From a virus, in IMG/VR virus record IMGVR_UViG_3300030099_001378, positions 1 to 23,351 of that record: a stretch of 23,351 nucleotides of DNA. The stretch is one strand, 5' to 3'. A program made the position numbers and the translations under genes. Below, piece by piece: positions 15,539 to 23,280 of the stretch. The notes under the pieces were generated by a model. That model was given only the letters and a program-made list of their open reading frames with translations. It did not search any database and was not told the DNA's origin. How positions within the stretch are numbered: the stretch's first letter is position 1; every line of letters starts with the position of its first letter.

Positions 15539-15928
15539 CTATAGTTTTATCCTCTTTTTTCTTTCTGTCAACCATTGTTTTGGTATTTCTTTGTGTGCGT
15601 AGAGAAAGCCATGTTTGTCACACCAGTCGCAGTATCTAGTCTTAGATCCTTTGCGTAAAAGATTGTTTGCATTTTGAAATAGAAACCGTATGTCTAAGTC
15701 AGGATACTGCTCTTTTATTAACAGATGTTTCGTTCTATCGCTTGGACGTAACCACCCTTTCGCTTCAATAATAATACCATTGTTAAGAATAAAGTCAGGC
15801 TTATAGTATCGGTGTCGAACAACAGCGTATTTAATTCTGATTTCTTCATACCTTACCCTTTGCTTTACTGACCTTAGCCATTTTGCTACATCATACTCGA
15901 ACTTGCTCTTTAACTTCAGTTTCGCCAT
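15539..15928 (-). CDS. T7-type endonuclease I (Holliday-junction resolvase)
   Basis: This 129-aa nuclease has the phage T7 gp3 signature PDFILNNGIIIEAKGWL. Asp45, Glu55 and Lys57 match the D-(10)-E-x-K metal site, and an earlier Glu11 (FEYDVAKWL) fits the first catalytic acid. The family cuts branched DNA and Holliday junctions as a domain-swapped dimer and, in T7, breaks down host DNA to feed dNTP pools. The start is taken as ATG 15928, with AAAGG six bases upstream. A TTG six bases earlier is also possible. It overlaps the 3' end of the Fe-S nuclease gene by 38 bases. A CxxC pair (YCDWCDKHG) near the C-terminus is an extra not needed for the core fold. Confidence 0.92.
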   Translation of the reverse strand: MAKLKLKSKFEYDVAKWLRSVKQRVRYEEIRIKYAVVRHRYYKPDFILNNGIIIEAKGWLRPSDRTKHLLIKEQYPDLDIRFLFQNANNLLRKGSKTRYCDWCDKHGFLYAHKEIPKQWLTERKKRIKL

Positions 15929-16769
15929 TTGCAACCTTTACATAGTTAATCAAAGGAGGGTTTGCAGATCTGGAAACCTTTGAAGGTAGGACTTTTAAGT
16001 CTGACCAACAAGCATCTTTAAAAGAACAAAAGCTACATTCAATACCTAGTTTAAGATTGCCACTAGCTTTGCCGTAGTATGTCTCCTCCACTGGCTCGTA
16101 GCATCTCTCAAAAGGTTCGTCATCCTCTATGTAAGCTATAGTATCGTCTATCTTTTTAAGTTCTTCTTGCATGTTTAAATCGTCTGCCTCAACATACTTG
16201 AAGTTTCCGTTAGCTTTATTAACCGCCCACCAACCGCCTGCTTTTACTCCCCTAGCTTTAGCATACCCTGCTAATTGTGCAACATAACCAAAACTATCCT
16301 TACTCTTTAAAGTGTTAAAGTCTACAAATTTATTGTCATATGCCCAAGGAGATGTAGACTTAACATCATCCACTCTGTCATTAATAACTAAATCATAACT
16401 TCCCTCTATATCTTTCTTCTTAGTTTTTAACACTACCTTCTTACTGTCCTCAAACTTAACCTTAGAAGCTCTAAGAAGACCTTTAAAAACTGCCTCAACA
16501 ATATCCCCCAGTATCATATTAATTAGAAAGTAAGGGGAGTCTGCTTGTTTTTTCTCAGGGTGATTTTTCTCAAACCAAAGCTGACACTTCTTACGTCCAA
16601 TGTTAGACATACGAAGTTTAAACTTCCTCTTATCCCCTGAGAATTGGCGAGACAAAGCGTCCTCTACATCTTTGGCTATGTGGTGGAGGGTAGCCTTGTT
16701 CATCTTGGCTTTACCAAGAGAAACTTTCTGTAGGAACTCGTGTATCGCCAACTCTGCAGGATGGTTCAT
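15891..16769 (-). CDS. Cas4/RecB-like PD-(D/E)XK nuclease with Fe-S cysteines
   Basis: This 292-aa nuclease shows the RecB/Cas4-type order. One N-terminal cysteine (Cys62, RKKCQLW) and three C-terminal ones (Cys245, 248 and 254 in CSFCSFKDAC, a C-x2-C-x5-C pattern) would hold a 4Fe-4S cluster. The metal site is GSYD (Asp126) and DDVKS (Asp135-x-Lys137), followed by the QLAGY motif (Gln165, Tyr169). LGDIVE near 88 fits the first motif. Such enzymes resect DNA ends, often 5'-to-3', and phages use them in recombination or replication. There is no neighbouring Cas gene or CRISPR array, so a phage exonuclease role is more likely than spacer acquisition. It starts directly after the stop of the putative SSB gene. 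Confidence 0.85.
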   Translation of the reverse strand: MNHPAELAIHEFLQKVSLGKAKMNKATLHHIAKDVEDALSRQFSGDKRKFKLRMSNIGRKKCQLWFEKNHPEKKQADSPYFLINMILGDIVEAVFKGLLRASKVKFEDSKKVVLKTKKKDIEGSYDLVINDRVDDVKSTSPWAYDNKFVDFNTLKSKDSFGYVAQLAGYAKARGVKAGGWWAVNKANGNFKYVEADDLNMQEELKKIDDTIAYIEDDEPFERCYEPVEETYYGKASGNLKLGIECSFCSFKDACWSDLKVLPSKVSRSANPPLINYVKVANGETEVKEQVRV

Positions 16770-17651
16770 CTACTCGTCCTCAATCTCAACAATAGAAGAC
16801 ACAATCTCCTCGTCTGCTTCAGACAACTCCTCTGGTCTTCTGTTCTCTTCCCACTTAGAAAGAGTGATTGAGTTCATAGATTCAACCCACTCGACAAAGC
16901 TATTCAGTGTCTCTTGATCGTCAGCAGTAATCTCTACTTCACTACCCAGAGATGCTTTCACTACTGCGTAAGTAGCACCACTAGGGATACTCTTTAATTC
17001 GCTAGACAAAACAAGATTGTGCTGTATAGGAAGTCGGTTCTTCCGTTGTATCGCATTGAAGATATCGTTCATAGCCTTGAAGCTATCTCTATTCTTAATA
17101 CGCATAAAGAAAGGGAACTCTTTAACATCAACAGATTTACCGTTAGCATCCTTAGCGTTGTCAAGTGTACACAGTCCAAACACAATCTTGTACCGCTTGG
17201 TACTTTTCATGATGTCCTGCGTTTCTTGTGGCAAAGACGAAAAGTCTTTGACATAACCAGAAGGTCTACCGCAGTTGAAACCTCCATAGTTATCCTTTAA
17301 GTCCACACTGAGAGACTTGCCCATGACAGATCGGAGCATCCTTCCAGAGCCACCGTCAGGTCTGGTAAAGTTGTCGTCCCATCTTTCCCACTGAAACCTT
17401 TGCATGAAGGTTCTGATGGTGATCTTGTCACTGTAATACACAGTCTCGTCAGGGAACACTACTGAATAAGAACCTGCTTTTATCACAGCTACTTCCATCT
17501 TCTCTCCATCAACTTCCTTAGTACCCATGATGTTCTGGTGTACCTGCTTGATCTCTGCAAGAGCAGAGCGAGATGATGGAACAGTGTTGGACATACCCAT
17601 GATGTCTGCTAGGTTTTCTTTTGTTCCGATAATAGCTAAATTGTTTTCCAT
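16770..17651 (-). CDS. Putative single-stranded DNA-binding protein
   Basis: This 293-aa protein lies directly downstream of the DNA polymerase and upstream of the recombination nucleases, where many T7-like phages keep their SSB. A ribosome site (AAGGAG) sits ten bases before the ATG. The body has mixed strands with aromatic and basic residues (TFMQRFQWERWDDNF, then RYKIVFGLC), and the protein ends in an acidic tail (DEEIVSSIVEIEDE). Acidic tails in phage SSBs such as T7 gp2.5 contact polymerase and helicase. No OB-fold signature can be confirmed by eye, so the call rests on tail, size and context. Some marine phage proteins of this type are annotated as SSB, as I recall. Confidence 0.55.
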   Translation of the reverse strand: MENNLAIIGTKENLADIMGMSNTVPSSRSALAEIKQVHQNIMGTKEVDGEKMEVAVIKAGSYSVVFPDETVYYSDKITIRTFMQRFQWERWDDNFTRPDGGSGRMLRSVMGKSLSVDLKDNYGGFNCGRPSGYVKDFSSLPQETQDIMKSTKRYKIVFGLCTLDNAKDANGKSVDVKEFPFFMRIKNRDSFKAMNDIFNAIQRKNRLPIQHNLVLSSELKSIPSGATYAVVKASLGSEVEITADDQETLNSFVEWVESMNSITLSKWEENRRPEELSEADEEIVSSIVEIEDE

Positions 17652-17688
17652 ATATATTAAACTCCTTAAAACGAATCAGTTGACTATA

Positions 17689-19761
17689 CTACATAACGTC
17701 CTTGGTGTCAAGCCAATTATTTCCTATCTTAGCTTCAAGCACCATTGGTACATTTATGGTAACATCATAGTAGTCTTTTATGATGTCAATTAGGTTGTCA
17801 TTTACATCTTTTATGATGCGAATAACTTGCTCTTCTTCTGCAGGGTGTACGTCAATAACAACGGAGTCATGCACCGTATTGACAAGACAAGACTGCATAC
17901 TCTCTAACTTCTTGTCTATCTCCAGAAATACTATGGGGACAATATCCCCAGTAGCAAATCCCTGCACTGGATAATTCTTTATCATGGTAAAGTGTGTGGG
18001 CGAGCCACTAGCTCTACGCTCTACGTCTGGAAAAGCGTACTGTCGCCCCGATGGTATCATGATGTAGCCATCGTTCAACGCTTGATCTCCTAGACGCTTG
18101 TGCCACTTTGCAATACCTCTGTACTTGTCCATAAAATGTGTATAATACTCTGCCTCAGCTTTTGTCCTGCCAAAGCCAGTAGCACCGTACAGAGGAGCAA
18201 AGGTGTGTGCCTTAGCATCTTGTCGTGTTGTTGGCTGTCCTGCGTCAGATATAATATTTGCAGTGTAAGAGTGAACATCAAAGCCAGTGCTGACCTCTTC
18301 CATCGCAACTTTGTCCTGCGATAAAAATGCTGCAACTCTAAACTCTAGCTGTGCAAAGTCTGCTTCTATTATCTTACCACCATCCCAACGTGACACAAAT
18401 ACTTTCTTAACTGGAAACGTACCGCCCCTTGGCATATTTTGCATATTAGGATTGCGTCCACTGAAACGTCCAGTAGCTGTGACATGCTGAGTGAGAGACA
18501 CATGTAGCTTTCCGTCTGGCTTTGTGTATGCCTCTATACCCTCAACAAAAGAAGATAGATAACTAGACACAGCACTTTGTCTCTTGAGGTCACTGAGAAA
18601 GTTCTCTGCATCTGTCATACCCTTTGACTTAGATAGGTTTATCAGTGTCTCCAGATTGCCTTTGCTTGTGGAGAAACCATTAGCACTGACCCAATCCTTT
18701 GACAAAGGGAAGAACCCAAGACCTGCCATCTGATTTGACTTGGCAAGTTTGTACCCTCTGGTGTCACATTCGGGGCAACGATTGGGTTTGAGAAACGGTG
18801 TCCCATCCTTCTTGGTCTTGAAAACTTTACCCTTACCATTACAAGCATCACATATACTTGCTTTAGTTTTCACCATTAAGCTACTGTTTTCTTTGACTGT
18901 TTTGCGAAAGTCGTCCTTGTCAACAACATTCTCGAAAGCTAATGCCCACTCTTTTTTGTTCTTGACAATCCTAGAAAAGATAACCTGACTGACCTGTTCT
19001 GGTGAGTTGAGGTTGATAGGTGTGTCCCCCATTAGTCTCTTCACATGCTCCTGCAACCGCCCCTCTATCTCGTTTAGTTCCTGAACAAAGTCTTTCTTCA
19101 CTTGAGCCAGAGCATCTCTGTCTATGGCAATACCTTTCATGTACATCTTAGTCAGTGCTTTACACACTTTGTTGGTCACATCACGAACCGTGATGAGAGA
19201 CTTGGACTCATCTTTTCCATACTCGTCTTCTAGTCTCATGTATAACTGCTTAGTAACCGCTAAGTCCTGCCGTAAATACTCTGACAACTCGTCAAGAGGT
19301 ATTTCATCCGTTTGAAACCCTCTCCTGAAGTAATCTTTTAGTGTATCTGACTTCTTTACGTCAAGACCGTACCTCTCAGCGCAGTTTTCAAGGCTGACAG
19401 AGCCTTTTTGCCCTCTCTGTAGTATGTATGCACCCAACATTGTGTCGTATATCTCGCCATCGTATCTAAAACCGCACTCCCAAAGCCACTGTAGATCATA
19501 CTGAAGGTTGTGTCCTATCAATAATGTGGTGTTGTCAAGTATTCTTTGCAATCTTTTGTCTGCATCATCGTCTGTTATAACTCTTTCTTTATGGTCAAAC
19601 ACAAAAACAGTTGACTTATCCGTTCCCCAAAGAGGACTTGTAAAATGGAAACTCTCAACACCCACGAGCGTCAAAGAATTGTCAGGCTCAAAAGGGTCAA
19701 GATGTAACTTACCATCTCGTTTAGTCGTTGTGTTTTCTACGTCTAATATAATCTTATTCAT
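17689..19761 (-). CDS. polA: Family A DNA polymerase with proofreading domain and DnaJ-like zinc finger
   Basis: This 690-aa replicative polymerase has an intact 3'-5' exonuclease (Asp7-Val-Glu9, Asn85 with Asp89, Tyr162 with Asp166). The polymerase motifs are A, EADFAQLEFR (Asp468, Glu473); B, Arg513/Lys517/Phe521/Tyr525-Gly; and C, VHDSV (Asp632). Between the thumb helix (NLNSPEQVSQVIF, ~250-262) and the palm-side sequences lies CDACNGKGKV (Cys304, 307) and CPECDTRGYK (Cys329, 332), a DnaJ-style CxxCxGxG zinc centre. I recall this insertion from the SAR116 phage HMO-2011 polymerase. Position 521 equals E. coli Phe762. The start overlaps the helicase stop (ATGA), so both are made together. 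The enzyme class is certain; the role of the zinc finger is unknown. Confidence 0.96.
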   Translation of the reverse strand: MNKIILDVENTTTKRDGKLHLDPFEPDNSLTLVGVESFHFTSPLWGTDKSTVFVFDHKERVITDDDADKRLQRILDNTTLLIGHNLQYDLQWLWECGFRYDGEIYDTMLGAYILQRGQKGSVSLENCAERYGLDVKKSDTLKDYFRRGFQTDEIPLDELSEYLRQDLAVTKQLYMRLEDEYGKDESKSLITVRDVTNKVCKALTKMYMKGIAIDRDALAQVKKDFVQELNEIEGRLQEHVKRLMGDTPINLNSPEQVSQVIFSRIVKNKKEWALAFENVVDKDDFRKTVKENSSLMVKTKASICDACNGKGKVFKTKKDGTPFLKPNRCPECDTRGYKLAKSNQMAGLGFFPLSKDWVSANGFSTSKGNLETLINLSKSKGMTDAENFLSDLKRQSAVSSYLSSFVEGIEAYTKPDGKLHVSLTQHVTATGRFSGRNPNMQNMPRGGTFPVKKVFVSRWDGGKIIEADFAQLEFRVAAFLSQDKVAMEEVSTGFDVHSYTANIISDAGQPTTRQDAKAHTFAPLYGATGFGRTKAEAEYYTHFMDKYRGIAKWHKRLGDQALNDGYIMIPSGRQYAFPDVERRASGSPTHFTMIKNYPVQGFATGDIVPIVFLEIDKKLESMQSCLVNTVHDSVVIDVHPAEEEQVIRIIKDVNDNLIDIIKDYYDVTINVPMVLEAKIGNNWLDTKDVM

Positions 19762-20993
19762 GCAGTATATCTACCTCTCTCTACATCTAACTCAACATGG
19801 ATCTTTCCATGCCATCCGTTTATCTTGTTTTTTGCTATGATAATGTGTCGCTGTGTATCATTATCTTCTTGCCCCTCAATAGTTGGGTTCTTACTGAGTA
19901 ACAACATCAAATCTGCTTCTGCTGCCTTACCAGTCTTACTACCCTCAAGCATAGATTGATCTACATTGACCTTACCTTCTGCCTCAGCAGATAGCTGAGA
20001 CATCCAGATTATAGCACAATCATACTCTTTTGCGATGTTTCTCGCGTGAATTGCCGCCTCTTTCAAGTATAAGTCCATCCTTTCTCCAGTTCTGTTGGCA
20101 AACTTGTCGCCCATATCTAGCACAACAATGTCGGGTCTTTCAACCTTTATCATGTTCTCTACCCAATCCATCTTCTTGCCAGTAACATCCTTAATCTTGA
20201 CGCTCTGTCTAATCTTGTTGTACCTATCCATAGCTAGTGCATGATTAGCTCTACCGCTACCTATCTCTGCCAACGACAACTCTGCTCTATTACAAAGGTA
20301 ACGAGATGCGACTCTATAGTACGGCTCTTCATTACACAAGACTCGACACTTAGCACCTTGATCTATAAAGCCACCTCTTGATGCGATGATACTAGCGTGA
20401 AAACTTGTCTTACCAGTGTTGGGTCTTGCACCCACTATGATAAGCTGACCACCGCTTATGCCCTGAAGTCGCCTAGCGAGAGAGGGTATATTAAACTTCC
20501 ACTTTGACTTTTGATTAGCTTGCTCTAATATGCTGTCAAAACTTATGTCATCCCACTCTATCTTGAAGTTGGGTAGGAAGTTATCTTGATGATCGCTGAT
20601 AATCTTGCGTAACGGCTCTAACGTAGAACCCTCACCATTAACATAATCAAACCCTATGTTGGCTACCTTCTCTCCCACATGCTGTTGAAATAACTTAGAG
20701 AGTACATCTTTAGCTATTTCTTTGTCCATAGCTTGCTCTCTTTCTAATTTAGAAAACAACTCTTTGAACATCTGCTTAGATGATGTGGTGAGGGTGCTAT
20801 TGTGAGCAAAGAACAAACCTTCTAACTCACGCACAGTGATACTGTCCTTACCATAGTTCTGCATGGCAAAGTCTACAGTTTTCTTTATCTTACGTACATC
20901 TTTACTAAATAATTCATCAGGGCATCTAGTACCCTTATGATCTCCGTAGAAGTCTTTATCTAGCAGACTTCTTATTAGTGCTAACTCCACCAT
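19758..20993 (-). CDS. DnaB-type replicative helicase (unfused)
   Basis: This 411-aa ring helicase of the DnaB/T7 gp4 superfamily unwinds DNA ahead of the polymerase. Residues ~1-135 resemble a DnaB-like helical N-terminal domain. The RecA-type core follows: Walker A GARPNTGKTS (Lys195, Thr196), a catalytic-Glu strand near CNEEP (222-223), Walker B DIVVLD (Asp293), and IIWMSQL (Gln333), the H3 sensor. IIIAKNKINGWHGKI is the C-terminal H4-like segment. AGGAG lies seven bases before the ATG. The first 38 bases overlap the GIY-YIG gene. Unlike T7 gp4, the primase is a separate gene two positions upstream. Confidence 0.93.
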   Translation of the reverse strand: MVELALIRSLLDKDFYGDHKGTRCPDELFSKDVRKIKKTVDFAMQNYGKDSITVRELEGLFFAHNSTLTTSSKQMFKELFSKLEREQAMDKEIAKDVLSKLFQQHVGEKVANIGFDYVNGEGSTLEPLRKIISDHQDNFLPNFKIEWDDISFDSILEQANQKSKWKFNIPSLARRLQGISGGQLIIVGARPNTGKTSFHASIIASRGGFIDQGAKCRVLCNEEPYYRVASRYLCNRAELSLAEIGSGRANHALAMDRYNKIRQSVKIKDVTGKKMDWVENMIKVERPDIVVLDMGDKFANRTGERMDLYLKEAAIHARNIAKEYDCAIIWMSQLSAEAEGKVNVDQSMLEGSKTGKAAEADLMLLLSKNPTIEGQEDNDTQRHIIIAKNKINGWHGKIHVELDVERGRYTA

Positions 20994-21552
20994 TCATCTT
21001 CTCCTCTGTAAGTGTCTTTACCAAACTCAAGAACTTATCAAAGTCCTCACTGTCTAAGTTCTCTATACGAAACCACTCGTTACTTCTTTCTCTACTCATG
21101 CCCTCTGCTAAAGTGTGTGCTATTTTCTCTCCTATACCTCTATTAGACACGCTGATCTTTGATACTATACTGTAGTCTCTGTGAGGACTGCTTGTTTGAT
21201 AGCCATTACATCTGTCCTCTGCGTCTACCGCTTTACCTATCTTGTACCAACTTTTCCAAGCAGGGTTGCTAATAATATACACCTCTCCTTTAACACATTT
21301 CACATAATTAATCAAGGAAGAAAAAGCAGCATCACTAAATGTTTTGAATCTTCCCGGTTTGTACAAAGGGTGTTTACTCGATATGTACTTGCCGTTTACG
21401 TACATTCTTAGTTTATTGTTTTTCTCATTTATTTCTTCTTGATTGACGCAAGAACACTTCTTACACCTATAGTGACGACCACGCTCAGACGATTCATACC
21501 AATTTTTAGTAACGTCTAACTCCACTCCACAGTCCATGCAATGTTTAGCCAT
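20956..21552 (-). CDS. Zinc-finger plus GIY-YIG (T5orf172-like) endonuclease
   Basis: This 198-aa protein combines an N-terminal zinc-binding unit (Cys5-x2-Cys8, then Cys30-x2-Cys33) with a C-terminal GIY-YIG-like domain of the T5orf172/MUG113 type. The latter shows VYIIS (90-95), WYKIGKA (102-108), Arg114 as the likely catalytic Arg, GEKIAHTLAE with Glu142, and the closing NEWF at 159-161. The fold cuts DNA in homing and repair enzymes. The gene overlaps the primase by 8 bases and the helicase by 38, and has its own GAGGAG ribosome site, so it is a built-in operon member rather than an intron-borne guest. The substrate is unknown: a repair nuclease, homing remnant or host-DNA attack enzyme are all possible. 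Confidence 0.75.
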   Translation of the reverse strand: MAKHCMDCGVELDVTKNWYESSERGRHYRCKKCSCVNQEEINEKNNKLRMYVNGKYISSKHPLYKPGRFKTFSDAAFSSLINYVKCVKGEVYIISNPAWKSWYKIGKAVDAEDRCNGYQTSSPHRDYSIVSKISVSNRGIGEKIAHTLAEGMSRERSNEWFRIENLDSEDFDKFLSLVKTLTEEKMNGGVSTNKKSAR

Positions 21553-22312
21553 TCAAAATCTCCTCTAGTTTTTTAAAATCTTCTAAATTTTTATATTTTA
21601 AGTCGTCTGTTAGTTTTAACACCTTAACGTCTGACACATAATTAGATAACTCTTTCGCGTGTTCTAAAGACTTTTTAGATGCGTCAGGGTCAAGAGCGAC
21701 TACGACCCTATCAAAATTAGAAAGAACGTATAGATGCTCCTGCTGTAGTGCTGTGCCTAGCAAACTAAACCCTATGACTGGGAAGTAGCTACCCACGGCT
21801 ATAGCTGATATAACATCTTCTACCACCACTGCCACATTTCTGTCCACACCATCTCCTCTGTACGCATAATACGACATACTGTTACCATACTTGTACCATT
21901 TAGGAAAAGAATCAGGGTTTAGAGATCTACCTATAGCATCAATAATTTTTCCTTTAAGCATCATTGGGAATACGACCCTATCGTTTTTAACATCATGAAA
22001 CAACCTTATGCTAAACAAATTCCATCTCATAATAAATTCATCACATTCAGTTAAATCATTAGAAAAATACTCAGGGACTTCAAACTCCACTACCTTTTTC
22101 ACCACAGATTGTCCGTTCATTTTCTTTCTAATACTTTCCACAGTTCTAGCAACTTTCTTCACACCTCTTACAGTGCAACTATTTCTGAAACAATTATATA
22201 ATATAACATCGTCAACCCTAGTCGCTGTAAACTTTTTCTTACCTTTGCATACTGGACAGTCAGTTGTTAAGGTTTTACCCTCTTCTAAATCTAACTCCTC
22301 AAGAAACTTCAT
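21545..22312 (-). CDS. TOPRIM DNA primase with zinc ribbon (unfused)
   Basis: I take the ATG at 22312 (MKFLEELDLEEG), which overlaps the integrase stop by 14 bases. Upstream in-frame codons only mirror integrase sequence. The 255-aa protein has a zinc ribbon (Cys19-x2-Cys22, Cys41-x4-Cys46) for template recognition and a TOPRIM core: VVVEDV (Glu165) and VALDPD (Asp208, Asp210), which bind catalytic metal. It corresponds to the N-terminal primase half of T7 gp4 without the helicase, which is encoded separately downstream. It would make short RNA primers for lagging-strand synthesis. The second zinc half CFRNSC has four residues between its cysteines, wider than the usual two. Confidence 0.88.
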   Translation of the reverse strand: MKFLEELDLEEGKTLTTDCPVCKGKKKFTATRVDDVILYNCFRNSCTVRGVKKVARTVESIRKKMNGQSVVKKVVEFEVPEYFSNDLTECDEFIMRWNLFSIRLFHDVKNDRVVFPMMLKGKIIDAIGRSLNPDSFPKWYKYGNSMSYYAYRGDGVDRNVAVVVEDVISAIAVGSYFPVIGFSLLGTALQQEHLYVLSNFDRVVVALDPDASKKSLEHAKELSNYVSDVKVLKLTDDLKYKNLEDFKKLEEILNG

Positions 22313-23222
22313 CTTTGTATGACTCCCTTCTAGCCAGAGCATTATTAGCTGACCTAAATGTGTGCTTAATGTAGGGACGCATCGACTGTGGTGAGTTGTG
22401 TCCAGATACCGACATGATCTGAGTAGTGTCCACACCTGCCTCAACCATCTCTGTAATCGCTGTCCTACGCATATCCATAGCGGTAAGTTCTTTGGGTAGA
22501 TTGGCTTGTGCTTTGACCTCATTGACCAAAATAGATATGTCAAACTCGTTGTACGGCTTGTAGTGTCCATCAATAGGTCTGACATTTGGTGCAACATAGT
22601 CTTGAAACCCAAAGTCCTTGTGCTGTGTCCTTAACATGGACAAAAGCTTAGGGTTAATAGGTATATGCACCTCTGCTCTACGCTTAGACTGTACCAAATC
22701 AAGCCTTGCGCCATCTAAATCAACGCTTTTCCACTCTAAAAGACGCATATCACCGACTCTCTGAGCAAATTCGTAAGCCATATGCACAATAAGACCTATA
22801 CTACGCCACTTGTACTCGTCATATGCCGTGTCAAGGAATAATTTTACTTGATCTCTTGACCACATTACTCTTCTAACGTCTTGCTTTGCCTTTTTTACCC
22901 TTCTCATAGGGTTACTTGCCAGAAGTTCTAGTTCTTCTGCCATGTTGAACACCACAGAGAGTATAGTAGCAATGTTGTTTGCCATTCTTTTACCTCTCAG
23001 CAACCAATCTTGATAGATTACCTTACAATCAGACACCGACACCTTAGATATACGCACACTCTCAAGCGTCTTAGAAAGACCCACAGAGGTCTTTAACGCT
23101 TTTGTGAGGGTGTACTCGTAATCCTTCTGTGAACGCGGTCTGAGAGCCAAAAATTGAGGGCTGTGAAGGTAATACTGCACCATGTCCCCAACTGTCTTTA
23201 TCTGTTTTACATTAGAATACAT
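22299..23222 (-). CDS. int: Tyrosine-family integrase with altered HxxR motif
   Basis: This 307-aa site-specific recombinase has an N-terminal SAM-like core-binding domain (~10-105) and a catalytic domain. Arg155 (QRVGDMRLLEW), Lys180 (QSKRR), Arg252 (MDMRRT), His275 (SVSGHNS) and Tyr284 (MRPYIKHT) match the family set with normal spacing (His275 to Tyr284 is nine). The first His of HxxR is Met249 here. It would join phage and host DNA at an att site, so the phage may be temperate or carry a lapsed integration system. It leads the replication operon, and its stop overlaps the primase start. No attP core or tRNA fragment can be recognised nearby. Confidence 0.92.
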   Translation of the reverse strand: MYSNVKQIKTVGDMVQYYLHSPQFLALRPRSQKDYEYTLTKALKTSVGLSKTLESVRISKVSVSDCKVIYQDWLLRGKRMANNIATILSVVFNMAEELELLASNPMRRVKKAKQDVRRVMWSRDQVKLFLDTAYDEYKWRSIGLIVHMAYEFAQRVGDMRLLEWKSVDLDGARLDLVQSKRRAEVHIPINPKLLSMLRTQHKDFGFQDYVAPNVRPIDGHYKPYNEFDISILVNEVKAQANLPKELTAMDMRRTAITEMVEAGVDTTQIMSVSGHNSPQSMRPYIKHTFRSANNALARRESYKDEVS

Positions 23223-23280
23223 AAAAGCACACCCATACCATAGTTATTACTGCCATTAAATCCCAAATGAATAGTCTCAT
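23212..23280 (-). CDS. 22-aa hydrophobic leader peptide overlapping the integrase start
   Basis: A strong ribosome site (TTTAGGAGATTTTT) precedes an ATG at 23280 that opens a 22-codon frame. The peptide MRLFIWDLMAVITMVWVCFY, plus two last residues, is almost entirely hydrophobic with one Arg at the N-terminus, which suits a single membrane helix. Its TAA lies eleven bases inside the integrase gene in another frame, so ribosomes ending here could re-initiate on the integrase, which has no good ribosome site of its own. It may be a translational leader, a membrane microprotein, or both. There is no homology evidence. Confidence 0.5.
   Translation of the reverse strand: MRLFIWDLMAVITMVWVCFYVF

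Noticed and set aside
15891-16769. Fe-S nuclease as part of a CRISPR adaptation module
   Set aside because: No Cas1/Cas2 gene and no repeat-spacer array in the window; the phage replication context explains it better.
18090-18335. 81-codon alternative frame inside the polymerase gene
   Set aside because: It covers motif B of the polymerase in another frame; no start context or recognisable domain.
22313-22612. Upstream extension of the primase frame by 100 codons
   Set aside because: The extension overlaps the integrase C-terminal coding sequence, shows no domain, and the ATG at 22312 gives a normal zinc-ribbon N-terminus.
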